From Silurus meridionalis (Eukaryota > Chordata > Actinopteri > Siluriformes > Siluridae), in NCBI RefSeq assembly GCF_014805685.1, contig NC_060884.1:15620356-15684355 (forward strand): DNA of 64,000 nucleotides. Direction: 5' to 3'. The first letter of the stretch is position 1; each line of letters opens with the position of its first letter. Both the position numbers and the translations under genes were made by a program. The notes below the pieces were generated by a model that saw only the letters and a list, made by a program, of their open reading frames with translations, ran no database searches and was not told the origin of the DNA. Below are positions 1 to 12,200 of the stretch, one piece after another.

Positions 1-204
1 AGTCACGCCGAAAGCAACGGCTGCCGTCTCTGCTCTCGTACCTTCAATGTTACGCCCTCCCTCCTCCTTTCTGTGCTCTGTAAAGGCATTTTGATGTTTT
101 TGACAAATTGATTTTCTTAATAATGAAGTCTGTTGATTTGTTAATGAATTTTCTCGACTAATATAGTTATTGTTTTCCATCACCCCCTTGTCTCTTACCT
201 GCAG
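1..204 (+). other. ddit3 intron end
   Basis: No coding signal was found. It ends in a polypyrimidine stretch and CAG acceptor directly before the last ddit3 exon, so it is read as the 3' part of a ddit3 intron. Confidence 0.7.
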
Positions 205-873
205 AAAGAGCCGGAGTTTCTGGATGTCTTGGAGAGCTGCTCACTCACCTGGCTGACGGAGGGGCAGGTGTGGGGGGAGGGGGTGCAGCGTGTGATGGAG
301 GATCCTTCACCACCTCCGCTGCTCCTCAGCCAGCCACCGGCACAAGAGGAGCAGCGTGGTGCACGAGAGACGGCGAGCTCTAGTGCAGGAGACCTTCTGC
401 CCCCCGAGTTCTTCGAGTTGCTGAGCGAAGGGGGAGTCGGCCTGGTGGAAACCGGGGCGGTTATGGTCACCACCGGCTACCACCACCATCACCCCCCGAA
501 CCCTCCGCCTGCCTCCCCATCCGTCAGTGAGGAAGAGCTGCCCACCGTCCCATCTTCGTCCCCATCCTGCTCTTCATCCTCTTCATCCTCGCAGTCGCCT
601 TCCCTCAACTGTTCACCTTCGTCCTCCCCTCCTCTTTCCCCTCCACCGGCACCTGCTTCCTCACGCTTGGGCAAGAGGAAGAAAGGGAGTGCACTTTCTT
701 CACCTTTCTCAGGAAAGAAGAGCAGAAAGGAGCGGGAGCAGGAAAACGAGAGGAAGGTGCAGGAGCTGACCGACCAGAACGAGAGGCTTAAAGCTGAGAT
801 TGAGCGACTTGGCGAAGAGGTTCAGCGGACACGCCGTGCGCTAATCGAGAGGCTTGTCAACACCAGGAAGTGA
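205..873 (+). CDS. ddit3: DDIT3/CHOP bZIP transcription factor, last coding exon (5' part outside window)
   Basis: CHOP is a nuclear bZIP factor of the C/EBP family, induced by ATF4 in ER stress and amino-acid shortage; it dimerises with other C/EBPs and promotes apoptosis. The exon starts after a pyrimidine-rich acceptor ending in CAG at 202-204 and reads in phase 0 for 222 codons to TGA at 871-873. It opens with a stretch matching the CHOP segment that contains LTWLTE. Positions about 475-660 encode a His/Pro/Ser-rich low-complexity linker. The bZIP covers about 712-864: a basic region with [14 protein letters not shown], then a zipper with ENERLK-type heptads ending [10 protein letters not shown], almost as in human CHOP. 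The N-terminal start exon lies upstream of the window. The encoded part is longer than the whole 169-residue human protein because of the linker. The next gene, mars1, converges on it. Confidence 0.95.
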   Translation, partial: KEPEFLDVLESCSLTWLTEGQVWGEGVQRVMEDPSPPPLLLSQPPAQEEQRGARETASSSAGDLLPPEFFELLSEGGVGLVETGAVMVTTGYHHHHPPNPPPASPSVSEEELPTVPSSSPSCSSSSSSSQSPSLNCSPSSSPPLSPPPAPASSRLGKRKKGSALSSPFSGKKSRKEREQENERKVQELTDQNERLKAEIERLGEEVQRTRRALIERLVNTRK

Positions 874-1945
874 GGGGTTATGGGATGGAACTGGGCTAGA
901 AAGGTTGGGGGGATGTTGTAGGAACACGTAGAATTAAATGGTAACCATGAAATGCACATAGTGAGACAAAGAGGAAAAGGCATGTGGAAACTGGGGGGAA
1001 AGAGGGTGATTTCTTTAAGGGTTTTTTATTCCCCCCAAGAATGAAGGATGAAGAGAGAAAGTGTGAAAGTCTGACTTTGCTAAAGAATTCGAGAAGGACC
1101 CCAGGTTTAGTTATTACTATAGGAATCTGCCTCAATAATCAGGCACCTTACTGATGTAATATACGGCTTCCTACACAAGGAGCAGATTGTAGGTTTATTG
1201 TATTTTCCTAAATGCAGTATCAATCACATGTTGCTTTTGTACTTAAATGTAATAGGAATCTTAAAGTTGTAACAGACTCCTGGGGTGGGTGTAACTGGCA
1301 AATACTTAAGACCAACCTTGAGAAATTAAGCACTCCAAAAATGATTTGTCCGTATACCTTAAACAGATTTGCACGGTGTGTAAAACGGTTTTATGCAAGG
1401 ATTCTTTGTGCATTTCATTGTCTCCCAGTTCTAGAGGTAGATCAATGTTTTGTCTTATAAGTAATTAAAAGGGCTTTTAAACTAAAATGTTAAGGTAGAA
1501 CTAGTTGACAGAAATAGCTCAGGACTTATTATTAAAAAAAAAAAAAAAAAAGTTCTATAAAGAGAGACTGCGCTTGTAATCTTTCTGAAGCTCAGCTCAA
1601 GCCATGGCCTTTAAGCGTGGATGGATAGGGGGAATGTGGTGGGTTTAGTATTCATTATGTATCACTTTCACAATTTGTATTTTTATTTTTTTTTTGTAGA
1701 CAAAATTAGGCATTTAGATTTATGCAGTTTATAAATAGGTAATAATCCATGCTTATTTTTCTATTGTATCTTCCTCTATATTCACTCATTATATATAAAT
1801 CATTTACACTGTAGTACTGTATAATAAGTAAAAAAAAATATATGCATGCTGAATTGCTGTAGTCAAATGTGATTCGAATTTCCCTTTTATGTCTTATTTA
1901 CTGTATTGTATACATTTTACTAATAAAAATTTTGAACACAAATTG
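874..1945 (+). other. ddit3: ddit3 3' untranslated region
   Basis: AT-rich sequence without a supported ORF runs from the ddit3 stop to a canonical AATAAA at 1922-1927. It contains A-rich and T-rich runs typical of an unstable 3'UTR. The exact cleavage site, probably about 1940-1950, is inferred from the signal only. Confidence 0.65.
1922..1927 (+). terminator. ddit3: ddit3 poly(A) signal
   Basis: Canonical AATAAA about 1.05 kb after the ddit3 stop codon, followed by a GT-containing stretch. It is the first perfect hexamer on this strand after the stop that sits next to a plausible end of transcription. Confidence 0.6.
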
Positions 1946-1960
1946 AATTTGAACAATGCG

Positions 1961-1966
1961 TTTATT
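1961..1966 (-). terminator. mars1: mars1 poly(A) signal candidate
   Basis: TTTATT on the plus strand is AATAAA on the mars1 strand. It lies 1.5 kb beyond the mars1 stop and only 34 bp from the ddit3 signal on the opposite strand. Another minus-strand AATAAA lies at 2145-2150, so mars1 may have alternative ends. Confidence 0.45.
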
Positions 1967-2340
1967 AAATGATGGGTGCCTATTTAGTAATGCAAGGAAT
2001 GTGAACCATGTGGGGGGGGGACGCGGGGAACAATTGCATATTCTTTACTGCTTTTTAAAAAAGACCAAACGCTATAAGCCTTTCTACTGGATGATGAAAT
2101 AATTGCTCTACAGACAAAGTGTTATCTTGCCACATTAAAGCGTGTTTATTATTGTATGGTATTTGCAATTTATGTTCAACATGTCTGTCTTGCCAGCAGC
2201 CATGTCAAGTTGGTTACGGATATATTTTCATTCACAACGATTCCTTTAAAAGAGAAGAAAAATTCCCTGTACTATGTATCTTCTTCTGGTAAAGCCAAAC
2301 GATGGCATCTTTACTCCTACTCACGCTTCCTCTTGTCTCA

Positions 2341-2355
2341 TCACTTCTTTCTTTG
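2341..2355 (-). other. Possible alternative mars1 terminal coding block
   Basis: A strong pyrimidine tract and CAG acceptor precede a short frame QRKK followed by TGA at 2343-2341, in phase with the block at 2656-2721. A basic tail would resemble the human C-terminal lysines. Support is only splice consensus and frame. Confidence 0.3.
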
Positions 2356-2405
2356 CTGAGGGGGAAGAAACATATGACTGGTTAGAAATATAATAAATTT
2401 AAGAT

Positions 2406-2457
<52 letters not shown>

Positions 2458-2655
2458 TTTTTAAACAAATTTAAATAATACAATTGAGGAAAATCTATGC
2501 CACCGTGCCAAACCATGTAGTTAATTCTTAAGCATTGCGTATTACTAATACATTGTGAGAAGGTTGATTACTTGTACAAACTGAATACACCCATTGTAAA
2601 GACAATGATTAGCATCTGCCAGCTGTTACTGTACGCTTTCTCAGGCTGTACTTAC

Positions 2656-2721
2656 ATTTGCAATATGTTCTGCGGCAGTAGGAGGTTTGGTCTCCGTTGT
2701 GCTGCTCTTTTTACTTGGACC
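2656..2721 (-). other. Exon-like block downstream of mars1 exon 20
   Basis: Sixty-six bases lie between a CGTGCAG acceptor and a GTAAGT donor. The frame opening GPSKKSSTTETK is open throughout and Lys/Thr-rich, like a synthetase tail. From mars1 exon 20 the phase is off by one base. It could be a spliced 3'UTR exon, an alternative tail exon, or a decayed linker. Confidence 0.4.
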
Positions 2722-3495
2722 CTGCACGAGAAAAGTGACTTAAGCACACTTTCAAAATAAAAAAAATTCATTTAAAAGCATTTGTTGTGAACACAAATGG
2801 CAAAATATAAAACCATATTTAAGGCATTAGGTGTCACGTCACATATAAAAAAAAAAAATTAATACTCCGCAACCCAGGCGAACGTTATCGCATTAATTAA
2901 TATAAATGCAATTGCTGATAAATACTGATAATTACTCATGGTCAGGTCTCTGGGGGAATTAATCCTGACATATAAATTCGGCGACAAACATTAAAATGAA
3001 GTCATATAGGCCACTGTGGACTGGATTTTTGTCACGCGTAATAAATTTGTTAATGTGGAGGTTTATGCGAGTGTTTAAAACGAATCCTTTCACAATTATT
3101 GCTGTTTAACTAATTGAATTGGATCGATTCTAATCATTGATAATTATATGAATTCGAGGAAACACAATCATTTTACAAATCCAAACAATTAGTAAATAAA
3201 ACAAAAAGAAATACACAAACATGCAGGCATATTGCTCACTGGTGCAGTGAAGTGTATTCCACCCTTTTATTCTAATGAGAAAAGCCACTCTGCACAGACG
3301 GCCATTTGTTTAAGAAAAACATCTTTCCGATTAACTTTTCTTTAAGCACAAGCATGACTATTAGGCAAAAAAAAAAAAGGAAAATGCCACAGTGATTGGA
3401 AGCAGCGTGCTTTGATCTGGGGGTGCTAGATCCATTTCATACTTAAGGCATCGGTGGAGGTGGCAGTGCAGGGGGCACAAAAGCATGCAGCGGTT

Positions 3496-3537
3496 TTACT
3501 TAGATCTACCTTTGCCGTAGGGGGTCTCCTCCTCTGG
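3496..3537 (-). CDS. mars1: mars1 exon 20 (terminal exon, tentative)
   Basis: After a TTTTCAG acceptor, 13 codons rich in Glu, Lys and Gly run to TAA at 3498-3496. A possible internal donor (AAAG|GTAGAT at 3509) could extend the gene to exon-like blocks at 2656-2721 and 2341-2355, but the main frame then stops after three more residues. No WHEP-coding exon was found from 1.9 to 4.0 kb. Confidence 0.6.
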   Translation of the reverse strand, partial: PEEETPYGKGRSK

Positions 3538-6500
3538 CTGAAAATAAAATTCAAGTAAGAAGAGGAAGACAGGACAAAGACTACGTTAGCTCTGGCTGGA
3601 ACGTGGCCGCTCGAGGTCTAGCCCTGAATTGTTCAACACGGCGAGGGGGTAAAAGTAAATATTGTGCGTATTCTATCCTGTTTGAAGGCTTTCTTGATAA
3701 AGCAGCAATTCCTGAATGGGGCTTAAAATATCGCCCCCATCTCGCATTTCGAATGATGTTGCAACAGGTGTGATTGGAGCTTGTTATTTCACTCTGGAAT
3801 GATGTAATATCCAGACACCTCATCCAACTTATGAACCGGTCACTGTGTCATGCTTCATCAACCCGGACCATTAATCATGTCTGACCTCAAAAGAAAAGCC
3901 ATGAATCTAAATCATTTGCTTTTCATCAAATTTTAATAAAAAATCTCTGGCACTTATTTACAAACCTGTTGTCCTCCAAATTTCTTCCTCAGTATCTCAA
4001 TTTGCTCAGAATCCAGCTTCTGGAACAAAGGACTGACCTAATCGGGCGGAAATAAAATAAAATAAAGAATTACATTCATTAATAGTAATAACAACAACAA
4101 CAAAATTTAATAAGGATTTCATCACTAACTAACCGGTTTTGATACAACAAAGCTACAGTAGTTACACTTTTATTAGGGGACAATTACCGTTCCGATCCGG
4201 TGGCCGGTTGGGAGGCTGCGGAGGAAATATCCCTCAGCACCCAGCATGGCACTGGCACAATTATCTGGAGCTTGCAGCTGGGTACGGATGGTCTGACTGA
4301 CTGTGGGCATGTACGGCTCCAACATGGCCGACAAGAGACACGCCACATTCACCGACACACTAGTTACAGTGCCTGCACGTTTCCTACAGAACATACATAC
4401 ACACACACACACGCACACACACGTTACCATCTAAAAGCTATTTTGTTCTCAAAATATGATGTTACAGAATCTGCCATTAAATTTTATTTTAATTGGCAGA
4501 GTTGCTTAAAATGTTTAGTGAACACCCTCAGATTTTTAAAGTGTGTGTTAATTGTAAGATGAAACCATGCATTTTCAATCACCGTGTGACCCAGACTATA
4601 GTCGCACTGACGCTTATTCACATTTACTTGCCTGTCCTCATCTCCTCCTTTGATCTTCTTCCAGGGTTCATTTATCTGAATATACTGGTTGCCATGACGA
4701 GAGACGTTCAGAACGCATTTCAGGGCATCACGAATCCTGACCAATCGATCAATAAAACAATTAATGAAATAAATAACCAGACATGCATTTAAATATAATT
4801 ATTTAAACTTCATTATATGTTTGTGTATGTGTGTATATAATTTCAACATTTTGTAGTTATTTTACCAGAAAACCACAAGTTGCCTATTTTTTTTTTTTTT
4901 TTTTTTTTTTTTTACTGCCTCTGTATTATACCTGAACTGGTGCAATTAACTATAAATAAATGCAAAAGGGTTTTATTTGTATAATTATGTGCAATATTTT
5001 TTTTTCCTACTAAATACATTTATCATATAAATAATAAAATAAGTAAAAATCTAAAAATGTGTACATTTGATGCGATGTGAAAAATTGTATTACATCAATG
5101 CACATGAAAACAAGCTCCTGTTCAGAGAGCATGAAATTTAACCAGGATTTTGCCAGTAGCAACTAAAACATAAAAAATATACATCTTGTAACGAAATATT
5201 GGCCGTCATGCACAGTCCATGTGCACAATTTATCCTCATGTGTTATTTCTTTTGGAAAGGCAACCCGAAAAATTTATTAATTCGAGCTATTCAATTATAA
5301 TTTTTTAATCTAAATATAAAATACTTACAATTTACATGATTTAACATGAGTCAAAATGTGAGAAATAAATGCTTTTCGGTTTGTTTAAATGCGGACATTT
5401 TGTCCTTTAAATTGTGTAGTTAAATAGGTACTGGCATGCAGTGTTCTGCAACCATAAGAAGAAGTCTTCGGTATTTTAAAATAAACGTCATATAAAACGT
5501 ATGAAAACGATAAAGAAATAATTCTAAGCGAACAACAAAAGAAACTTAACACTAAAAACATTTCTGACCTGACTTTGTCCAGCAACTGGATGTACTGCTT
5601 GAGCTCCCAGGCCACCTGAGCAATGATACGCTTGTCTTCATCCTGCAGAACGATCTCCGGCACACAGCCATTAAAGAACTTACTCACAAACATGCCCGCC
5701 CTAAAAGTCAGAGACAAAGAAAGGCAGAGACGAGAAAACAGAGCAGGTGAACAGCAGATCCTGTGTGATTACTGGGCCGTGCTGCAGAGTGTGTAACGTG
5801 ATCATCTAAATGTTTATCAGCGTAGACGAACGTCTACTTAAAGAAATGTACAAACAGGCCGCACGATACGTGCAAATGCAGTGAGAATGTTGAGGGGGTT
5901 TATTTACCTGTTGATAAAATTGCCCAGGTTATTGAGCAGTTCGGAATTGTTCTTCAGTGCCAGGTCGGCCCAGGAGAAAGACGAGTCCTGGCCCTCGGGT
6001 CTCACGTAGGTGAGGTAGAAACGCCAAACGTCGGATGGAATGCCTGTGTCTTTAGCCATGTCTCCAAACACTCCCACACCACGGCTCTTAGAGAACTTTG
6101 TGTCCTCATAGTTCAAATATTCTGGTTGTCAATAAACAACAAATTCAAATAATGAATATTTTACAAACTCAAACCTTTAAAGCTGTGCTGCTTTACTTAC
6201 TGAACAATATAACCATGATAGTGATTTCAATATTTCATAATTCCAGCCAAATCTATTGTCTTAAAACAGAGATTTAAAATCTGAGTGTTTAAAATGTTAC
6301 AAAAACCTAAATACTTGAATTCGTTATTAATGCACCAGATTTGAAAGACATTAATGTCCCTGTCTTTATAATATTGACTTTTTACTCTGAACAGACTACA
6401 CGAAAATTAATTTCCATTTGGGAATATCATTTTTACTCCGATGCTTCATGTCACGTCTAAGTACACTATAACACGTGATAAAATCGCTGTAATGCACATC

Positions 6501-8330
6501 CTATCATGGCTTATAGCTTTATTATAAGTCCAGTTTTCACCTGACTTCTGTTTATTAGAATAAAATCTGCGAAACGGTTTTCAGGGATGTTGCTGTGCAT
6601 CACCTGTAGCGATGAGATTGTTGACGAGAGTGTAGTTGTCCTGTGCTCCGAGCAGAGAGCAGGGGAAAACTACGCTGTGGAATGGAACGTTGTCTTTTGC
6701 CATGAAGTTGTACAGCTCCACCTGCAGGACAATGAGGAGAGACGAGCACAATTATTTTTCAATAAGACATTTACTTATTAGCTTATGCCAAACATTGTAA
6801 TTAATATAATCAACCTGACCATCTTAAATAATGGCATGACCAAAAATAATTAATCAGATATAATATAATATAATATAATATAATATAATATGATATAATA
6901 TAATATAATATAATATAATATAATAAAATATAATATATATTTTATCAAAGTGAAGAGTGTATTAAGTAATATATGTTCTCAGAAGGGTCTTAAATGATTG
7001 AAATCCATGTTTTTAAAACATCACTAACATCACAAAACTAGTCTTACTATACCGTAATTCTGCCAGTCGTGAGGAAAATGAAAACATTAATAATAATAAA
7101 AACACTTTAGCTCTACAATGAATTGATATGAGCAAATTCTACTTTTACTTTTACTGTAAAATGCTTTTCTGTGTATACAGGTTGTACATTGCCACTACAT
7201 TAGGGATGTTATGTACACAACGCAGAAAGTGGTAATCAGATTTGGCACCTGTTGTGGGTTCTTCCACCACTTCTCCCAATCACTGGTGTAGTTGGCTGTA
7301 ATGGAGAGGTAGCCGATGGGGGCATCAAACCAGACATAAAACACCTTTAAATAAAAAACCAAGAGAGAGAGAGAGAAAGAAAGAGAACAGCAGGTGATTT
7401 AGGTGTCTGGAAACTCCAAAATAAAATCCAACCATTTAGTGTGTAAAAGCAATTTCCGTACCTTGTCCCTATATTCTTCGAGTGGTACAGGTGTCCCCCA
7501 CTTCAGGTCTCGTGTGATGCAGCGTGGCTTCAGACCATCCCTTAACCATGAGCGTGTGATTTGCTTAGCATTCGCTGTCCAGTCACCAGTACTGAAAGAC
7601 TGCTCCAGCCATTTCTCTAACTCGCCTTCCAGCTAGTAAATGCACACAGACAATGTTAGTGTACGGAATACATGCGCATGTTTTATTTTAATAGTAAATA
7701 CATAGTGGTTACCTTGGGCAGGTTGAGAAACAGATGCTTAGACGTGCGAATCACAGGAGTCTTTCCGCACACCTTACACAGAGGATCCTGGGGAAAAGTC
7801 GTAAAAAAGTAACTTCTCTAAGGTTCAAGTCCTAGTTAAAAACTTTGACAAAAAATGTTTATTTATTATGAAGTGGAAGGCCTTTCTAATTTACTGATGC
7901 TTCAATAATATGCAGTCTAATTGAATCTGAGTAACAGGACAAGTTTAGATTTGTACCTTCAGCTCCACCGCATTAATGAGTCGGCCGCATTTGTCACACT
8001 GGTCCCCTCTGGCTTCGGGGTATTTGCAGTGAGGACACACACCCTCAACAAAGCGGTCCGCAAGGAAGCGCTGGCAGTGCTCACAGCGCAGCTGCTCCAC
8101 CGTGTCCTCTTGCAGAAAGCCCCGCTCGAGCAAACGGAAGAAGATGTTCTGTGAAATCCTGAGAGAAAGAAGCTAATTGATTATAATTAATTTATACTTT
8201 ATTTATACTTTCACTTCTGCACATTTCTTATTCAATGCCACAGCCTTAGAACATTTATCTGTACTTCTTAACGATGGCCACACATCTCTGCACTGCTTTA
8301 GCCTTTATATTTATTCACTGTACATATGCT

Positions 8331-8414
<84 letters not shown>

Positions 8415-8553
8415 ATGCTGTAAATATGCTACATATTTATCTGCATTATTTGCACGATTGGTTCTTTTGCACTTCTGGTAGATGCCAAACTGCATTTTGT
8501 ACCTGTACAATGCAATGACAAAGTTCTTTCTTTCTTTTCTTTCTATCTATTTG

Positions 8554-8633
<80 letters not shown>

Positions 8634-9254
8634 GCTAGCTAGCTAGCTATCTATCTATCTATCTATCTATGCAATGAAGAAAATCGGTGGAAAACCAAAT
8701 TTTCCTATGAATTACTATTGAGAGATTAACTTTAAATTCTCTTTTTGCTTAGTGTCAATTCAGTTTTAACCAAGTCGGGTTAAAGTAAGTTAGATCTTCA
8801 ATATATACTTGTTAGGAAGGGTGAGATATACTAGTGAGAGCTCCGAATCAAGCAAAGCCTGTTACTGAATCCTTTTAAATTCCTGCTCATGCAACATCAA
8901 CAATACCCCAAATACACACTTTTTAATTCCCCAGTTTTTAAAACCCTTTCTACCACACATGCACGTTTCAGAATCATACTCTGTCTGTTGTTGAGTTGTG
9001 GTGCGGCCAAAATAGTCAAAGTCGATCTGGAACCACTTGTAGATGGCATCGTGGATGGCAAAGTATTTGTCGCATATTTGTTGAGGTGTTAGACCTTCCT
9101 CGAGAGCCTTGTTCTCTGTTGCAGTGCCGTACTCATCTGTCCCGCACACATACAGCAAGTTCCAGCCACGCAAACGGCCATATCTACAGCCAGAGACACA
9201 ATGTGAGACACAGAGACATCAATGTTTATTGAAGTATTAAATTCACAATTAAAC

Positions 9255-9287
<33 letters not shown>

Positions 9288-12200
9288 ATGTAATAGTAAT
9301 AAAAAATAAAAATGTTTTACTTGTGTGCAAAACAATCAATTCTAAATAGTAAATAAGGAACAGGCTCTACACTTGGATGCAATTACATTTTTTGTATTAC
9401 AATCTTTTTCACAATTTAGCTTGAAGCATTTTGATACAAAGCCAAAAAGAGCAAATATCTACAAAAAAAAAAAAAAAAAAAAAACCCACACATACACAAA
9501 AAAGAAAATCTGATCTGCCTACTGTAGTTTTCCCATTAGTGCTTCATAATGAGGGTAAACAAAACAACTATTGCAGAGCAGGGCTCCGTGTTACCTGGAG
9601 AATACATCAGCGCTGAGCACGCAACCGATAATGTTGCCGAGGTGAGGCACGTTGTTGACATACGGCAGTGCACTGGTGACCAGCACATTACGCTTCCCTT
9701 CCTTGGGTAATCTGAATAAATCAGCATACAAACATCGCATTATAAACAACACTCCTACACATACAGCGACGTTAATGAGAACAGAGTCGCAAAAATACGC
9801 GAGCTCCGCACGAATGTGAATGACGTATGACAGCAATCAAAACGTGTACTTGGGTAATGACTAAGTTATGACACGTTATTATACAAGTGATACATGCGGA
9901 GGACTTTTAGCGAAAATACCTTTTAATAAAGATATTTATTTACAATTTCCTATTATTTTTTATATAACTTTATAATTTATAATTATGATTTCATTGCCTT
10001 TCTCGAAATAAAAGTACAACAGAAGCAAAAGGACCCACCAGGAGAGTGAGATACTTAATCCTTGAAATTAGTAAAAATAAAATAATGATAATAATTATAA
10101 TAATAATAATAATAATAATAAAAAAGAAATTTGCTTAATAATCTTGCAATGGTTTTATCCTTTTCTTTGTCCTTTAAATTCTGCAATACAGTTTACTTTT
10201 GCTACAGTGGCATAGGACTACAATCACCTCTGGTTTGCTTACTATAGACAAATAAATAGCGTTACATTTATTGTATTTATTATGTATTTATTAATTAAAT
10301 ATATATCCTCAATTGAGATATTTCTCTTTCTCTTTCTGACATATATGTTGAATATTAAAAGGGCTAAACAAATAAAATGTAACTGTATTCTACTACCACT
10401 ACTACTACAAATAATAATAATGATAATAGCAATAAAAATGCAATGAGAAATATGTCATTATGATGTTGGGTAAATTTGCTGTCATTCAAGTAATAAGACA
10501 ATGTTATTCCTTTTGCACAAATAAAAATGATAAACCTGAAAATTGTTCACAATGTTGGCCAGCTTCAATCAACCCCAGAAACACTGACATACTGACCATA
10601 CCATAGATTTCTGTTTATTAGCTTAATCTCACACTGACAATAAACTAAAAATAAAATGTGTTGTCATTTAAAAAAAAGTGTCAGTAATTCAGGAGCTGCC
10701 TGTACGTACAGCTCTTGAACACAGGGTTTGAATCTGAAGAGTTACAGTATGTTGTATTGTATGAAGTATGTTGTAATAAAGAAACTCATCTTTTTAACCC
10801 CATAAATGTTTGTTTCTAAGGTGATCATGTGATTACTGCTGCAAGATACAAGAGTGTTGGGGGGATAAAAGTGTGAGATCTGAAAATTATTTTCCTGCAA
10901 CACTGTAAACTCATTACACCTTTTTACATATTATTAAATTACTCAATAATTGAATCTTCTACAGCGTGTGTGTGTTGGAGAGGATTATTATCTTACACAG
11001 GGTGTTTCCTTTCTACGGTAACACGGCTCTCTGCCAGGCCTCCGCTAAAGGTCTGACCAGCTACCTCAATCTCCTCTTCGGTCATCACATGCTCAGCCTC
11101 TTCGGTCTGAAAGACAACATGCTCGCAATCAGGGTCGCATTTTTTTTTTTTACGGTGTCTCTTTTCTGAACCCAGTCAAGGAAGACTGTGTACCTCACTG
11201 GGTAGGTTTTCCCTTCGCTGTGTGTGTAAAGCTGGCTGCTTTTGAAGGAAATTCTTCAGAGCACTAAGCGCTTTGCCTGGCAGAATCGCCTGCACTGCTT
11301 TGGTGCATGCGGGGAGCTGGCTTACACGCTTAAACCAACCTCGAACCAAATGCAGCTCACCTGAAAACAAATTTAAAAAATGATTACGCCAAAGAGATAA
11401 ATACAGACTGAAGCACACATGAATAGCTACCAGCTGCTTCTCTCACCTGCATTCAGATCAGAGTCAGACAGAATGGGGTACAATGCTGACCACAAGACAA
11501 TGTCCGCCACTTCCACTGTCTCCTGAAAACAAACAAGAAATAGATTGCGTAGATAAAATATGGGGGTAATTATCGATTGACGCAAGGAGACGACCAAAGA
11601 GGTTTGAATTCTAATTATGGGATGTCAGGGTCAATGTTAAATGTGCAAACACTCCTCCCCTCTACAACTCGTCGATTTTCGGTAGTTGCCGTAGATATGC
11701 ACGCACGTCTATTCTTGCATATGTGCAATGCTTGCCTTTAAATTCTCTTACTAACAAATACGTACCTTTGTATACTCCTTAAACTCTGCAATGTAATAAA
11801 CCCTTTAATAAAGCAATAAGTAATTGCAATTCATTGTGATGACAGAACTTTTTCACATCGGAAAGGTTACGGTCAATTTTTTTGAACCTTGCGAATGATT
11901 ATTCACATAGAACATGGGAGGGAGGACAAAGTCCTTCAGCAGTAACTGAAGCACAGAAATGTGTCTGAAAGTTAACAAAATATTTGCAATAGGATCCGAG
12001 CCTAGCTCGAATTGATCCTAAGTGTGATGTGCAGAGCTCTGCTAGGTTAGGGTTAATTTACTTACTGCAGTTAGGAACTGTGTGGATTTTCCACTGAGAA
12101 ACTGCTCCAGCCAGCTCAGAGTCACCTTCAGCAGTGTGCCGGCCTCACTGCTCTTCCCCTGGAGCACTGCCACATGAAGTGCCTGAAGCAGCACGGGCTA

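Larger units (their letters stand above)
1946..3495 (-). other. mars1: mars1 3' flank / presumed 3'UTR
   Basis: AT-rich, with a TA/CA microsatellite at 2409-2457. Apart from the two exon-like blocks noted separately, I see no gene. Confidence 0.45.

Noticed and set aside
3581..3823. Minus-strand frame between mars1 exons 19 and 20, checked as a missing WHEP exon
   Set aside because: No WHEP-type pattern of Lys-rich helices, and no flanking splice sites in the needed phase.
8546..8670. CRISPR-like regular spacing in the tetranucleotide and TA tracts
   Set aside because: These are simple microsatellites in a vertebrate intron, without repeat-spacer structure.
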